From: an uncultured Lachnospiraceae bacterium
GTDB lineage: Bacteria; Bacillota_A; Clostridia; Lachnospirales; Lachnospiraceae
NCBI GenBank assembly: GCA_947302185.1
Contig: CAMYVI010000167.1
Coordinates: 1-5,849 of the forward strand
DNA length: 5,849 bases
Reading direction: 5' to 3'
Shown here: positions 3,676 through 5,849 of the stretch, piece after piece
How the letters are laid out: each line of letters begins with the position of its first letter
Position numbering within the stretch: position 1 is the first letter of the stretch
Notes under the pieces: generated by a model
The model's database searches: none
Told to the model about the DNA's origin: nothing
What the model saw: the letters and a program-made list of their open reading frames with translations, nothing else
Made by a program: the position numbers and the translations under genes

Positions 3676-5849
3676 ATGCGGAAAAAGTTTGCTCATGACA
3701 TAAATGCTGTATCAGAAAAGCTTTTTCACAAGAAGTGGAAAACAGCGGTCAGTGTTTTGTCATGCATTATTTTTTTCTGTACCCTTTATCCTCTTATAGT
3801 GCCCGCTATTACAATGAGCGCGCAGGAGACGAACTGCGGATATGAAGAGCATATTCATACAGAGGAATGTATGAACTCCGAAGGCGAGTTTGTATGTGGA
3901 TATGAAGATCATGTACATTCAATTGAATGCTTTGCAGATTTGTATGCGGATATAGAAGACGCGGATATGTGGGAGGCATCGTTACCGCTGCTCAGCGGTG
4001 ACCGGAATGCAGATGTGGTCGCGGTTGCTATAAGTCAGTTGGGGTACAGAGAGAGTGACAGAAATTATTTAGTGTCGGATGAGGACAATACATCCGGATA
4101 TACGCGTTACGGTCATTGGTACGGTGATGTTATAGACCAAAGCGGCGACAGACTGGAGAACGGACTCAGCACATATGCTTATATGAGCTGGGATGCAATG
4201 TTCGTGTCTTTTGTTCTGGATCACGCGGGAGTCTATGACATGGGATTTGATTGTAACGCCGGCAATTGGGCCGGCTTTCTTGCTGAATACGGAATATATG
4301 CAGATTCGGCAGACTACATTCCCGAAGCGGGCGATATCATTTTCTTTACGATGAATTCCGAAGATGTGCTTCATGTCGGAATCGTTACAGACGTGAACCG
4401 CGGATTTCTTGATCTTTTCGGAGAAACCGTGAATTCCGTAAATGTGGTCTACGGTGATGCGGAAAATGAAGTTTCCGAGGTGAGAATAGATGTAGGGGAT
4501 TACCAAGAAGGAGACAATCCCTACGGAACGATTTACGGTTACGGAATATTGACACCCGGAGCGGAGAATACGGCGGCAGAAGAGTTTGAATCGGAAGATA
4601 TATCGGCTGACAATTCTTCTCCGGGTACAGACGGCGATGCAGAAGAGCCGGATGATTCCGATAAGGCTTCTTATGAAGATGAAATATCATATCCTGAATC
4701 GGAAGAGAAAGCGGAAAAGACTGAAGAATCAGAAGACCTGAATGCAGCAGCTGAGGAATCTCATGCAGCTTCTGACGGAGAGGAAATCGAGGAATCAAAA
4801 GAAGACAGACCGGAAAAAGAAGAACAAATAAAGGATGCTGAGGAATCTCATGCTTCTGATCAGGAAGAGACAGAGTCGGGACCGGAAACCGAGACTGAGG
4901 AGTCAGATATGTACGGCCGGGAAGATGACGTCGAGGAACCTGCGCAGGAACCTGAAACGAAGACCGGGCAGTCAGATGTGGCTGCTCCCGCAGAAGAAAA
5001 TATGAATCCGGAAGCAGATGAGCCGAACGCGGAAAAACGAGAAGAGGAGTATGAAAAACCGCAGGAATCTGCTGTTAAAGAAAAAGGTTCGGGAGCAGAG
5101 ACTGAGGAAACGAGGAAATCTGCAGCTGAAGCGGAAGCAGTGACTAATGAATCTAAAACGGCAGCAGATAAAGGGGCAGAATATACTTTGACTGCTTCGG
5201 GAAATGATTATACTGTGACTATGACATACGGCATAGATGCGGGAATTCCTGACACCGCGAAGCTGTATGTCAGAGAAATAATGCCCGTTTCCGCAGAATA
5301 TGATAGCTGTATCAAAGGAGCAAAAGAAGTCCTTGGAATCAGCGAGGATGTTGAAGTAGATCTCAAAGGCAGATTTTTCGACATTAAGATCATGACGAAA
5401 AACGGTGAATTCGAGCCCAATGCTCCGGTACGGGTAGATATTTCATATCATCATATGATTACCGATGCTTCGACAGACAGGATATGCGCCGTTCACTTTG
5501 CCGAGGAAGGTCCCGAGCAGGTCGCGGCCGTTACGGGAGGTACTCTGAAAGGAATCGACACTGTAGGATTTGATGCGGAGAGCTTCTCCGTATATGGCGT
5601 CGTCTACACGGTTGACTTCACATATTTCGGCTACACGTACTCCGTTTACGGGAACGAAGAAATCGCTCTGAAAGAGCTTATAAATGAGCTCGGCATAAAT
5701 GCGGCACAAGAAGATATCGCTGATGTGAGCATTGTCCTGAAAACGCAGAATGATGCAGATGCTGATGAGAGGGAACTGTATGCATTTATAAAAGACGGAG
5801 AGTGGGTCATAAGAAGTGATTCAGCATTCGGAAATGTGTACAACCTCGT
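3676..5849 (+). CDS. Large secreted/surface protein: paired CGYE-H-H-C motifs, degenerate CHAP-like domain, acidic linker, adhesin-like module (3' partial)
   Basis: The frame is open for 724 codons from the ATG to the right edge, so the gene continues beyond the window. Residues 1-22 are basic and hydrophilic, and 24-48 form a hydrophobic segment typical of a long signal peptide or signal anchor. Two copies of CGY(E)(E/D)HxH…C follow at 54-65 and 74-85; such motifs occur near the N-terminus of Clostridia surface proteins and could bind metal. Residues 112-293 look like a CHAP-type peptidoglycan amidase/endopeptidase domain: AVAISQLGYRES at 116-127, YTRYGHWYGD, MFVSFVLDHAGV at 175-186, PEAGDIIFF at 216-224, and His233 in LHVGIV. 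The expected catalytic Cys, in WCAMFV, is Asp173 (WDAMFV), so hydrolase activity is unlikely. Residues 296-500 are a Glu/Asp/Ser/Ala-rich linker. Residues 501-724 are beta-rich, with FDIKIMTKNG…EPNAPVRVDIS (568-590) and ESFSVYGVVYTVDF (635-648), modules that recur in such adhesins. Any cell-wall anchor would be in the missing part. Role in adhesion or envelope interaction is inferred. Confidence 0.85.
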   Translation, partial: MRKKFAHDINAVSEKLFHKKWKTAVSVLSCIIFFCTLYPLIVPAITMSAQETNCGYEEHIHTEECMNSEGEFVCGYEDHVHSIECFADLYADIEDADMWEASLPLLSGDRNADVVAVAISQLGYRESDRNYLVSDEDNTSGYTRYGHWYGDVIDQSGDRLENGLSTYAYMSWDAMFVSFVLDHAGVYDMGFDCNAGNWAGFLAEYGIYADSADYIPEAGDIIFFTMNSEDVLHVGIVTDVNRGFLDLFGETVNSVNVVYGDAENEVSEVRIDVGDYQEGDNPYGTIYGYGILTPGAENTAAEEFESEDISADNSSPGTDGDAEEPDDSDKASYEDEISYPESEEKAEKTEESEDLNAAAEESHAASDGEEIEESKEDRPEKEEQIKDAEESHASDQEETESGPETETEESDMYGREDDVEEPAQEPETKTGQSDVAAPAEENMNPEADEPNAEKREEEYEKPQESAVKEKGSGAETEETRKSAAEAEAVTNESKTAADKGAEYTLTASGNDYTVTMTYGIDAGIPDTAKLYVREIMPVSAEYDSCIKGAKEVLGISEDVEVDLKGRFFDIKIMTKNGEFEPNAPVRVDISYHHMITDASTDRICAVHFAEEGPEQVAAVTGGTLKGIDTVGFDAESFSVYGVVYTVDFTYFGYTYSVYGNEEIALKELINELGINAAQEDIADVSIVLKTQNDADADERELYAFIKDGEWVIRSDSAFGNVYNL
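4750..4853 (+). repeat. 17-base direct repeat inside the acidic linker coding region
   Basis: GCTGAGGAATCTCATGC occurs at 4750-4766 and again at 4837-4853, both in the same reading frame and 87 bases (29 codons) apart, coding AEESHA. It suggests the Glu-rich linker grew at least partly by in-frame duplication that has since diverged. Confidence 0.7.

Noticed and set aside
4069..4798. Two minus-strand frames (4069-4506 and 4385-4798) opposite the surface-protein gene
   Set aside because: They are antisense shadows of a well-supported coding region with recognisable domain motifs, and they have no ribosome binding site or family-like sequence that I can see.
1..5849. CRISPR array, tRNA or rRNA gene, insertion sequence with transposase
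   Set aside because: I saw no regularly spaced repeats, no tRNA-like or rRNA-like segments and no transposase-like reading frame on either strand.

Overview
The window looks like chromosomal DNA of a Bacillota bacterium, most plausibly a Lachnospiraceae-type or related anaerobic, host-associated Clostridia. The evidence is moderate GC content in the genes, a strong AGGAGGTGA-type Shine-Dalgarno, AT-rich intergenic DNA, and a very large extracytoplasmic protein with CGxEEHxH…C motifs, a CHAP-like domain and an acidic linker, an architecture I associate with gut and oral Clostridia. Taxonomy is inferred from style only; there is no rRNA or other marker gene.

Layout, all genes on the + strand. 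(1) Positions 1-473 hold the last ~156 codons of a gene entering from the left, a disordered Ser/Thr/Pro/Ala/Lys-rich tail. (2) Positions 474-609 are intergenic, with a long imperfect hairpin whose minus strand reads SVILNAVKDP, the hallmark of a dispersed palindromic repeat family. The upstream stop codon seems to lie in or at the edge of this element. (3) Positions 610-1545 encode a serine alpha/beta hydrolase of the monoacylglycerol lipase/lysophospholipase type with an intact Ser-Asp-His triad. (4) Positions 1560-3302 begin 14 bp later and encode an unusual 580-residue membrane protein: a full EamA/DMT transporter joined by a charged linker to a second membrane domain that resembles an ECF-transporter S component. 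(5) Positions 3303-3658 are AT-rich with no convincing gene, but hold promoter-like sequences, an inverted repeat on one of them, and a perfect 34-bp palindrome just before the next gene. (6) From 3676 to the right edge runs the 5' part of a large secreted or surface protein.

The hydrolase and the fused transporter probably form a two-gene operon: same strand, 14-bp gap, and a ribosome binding site overlapping the upstream stop. A link between lipid or ester hydrolysis and transport is only an inference. The surface-protein gene is a separate unit, set apart by the terminator-like palindrome, which lies either after the operon or inside the leader of the surface-protein gene.

The most notable points are: the CHAP-like domain of the surface protein has Asp where the catalytic Cys is expected (W-D-A-M-F-V in place of W-C-A-M-F-V) while the His is kept, which suggests a non-catalytic descendant; the DMT plus S-component-like fusion; and the palindromic leader. 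I did not find a clearly new multi-gene system here.
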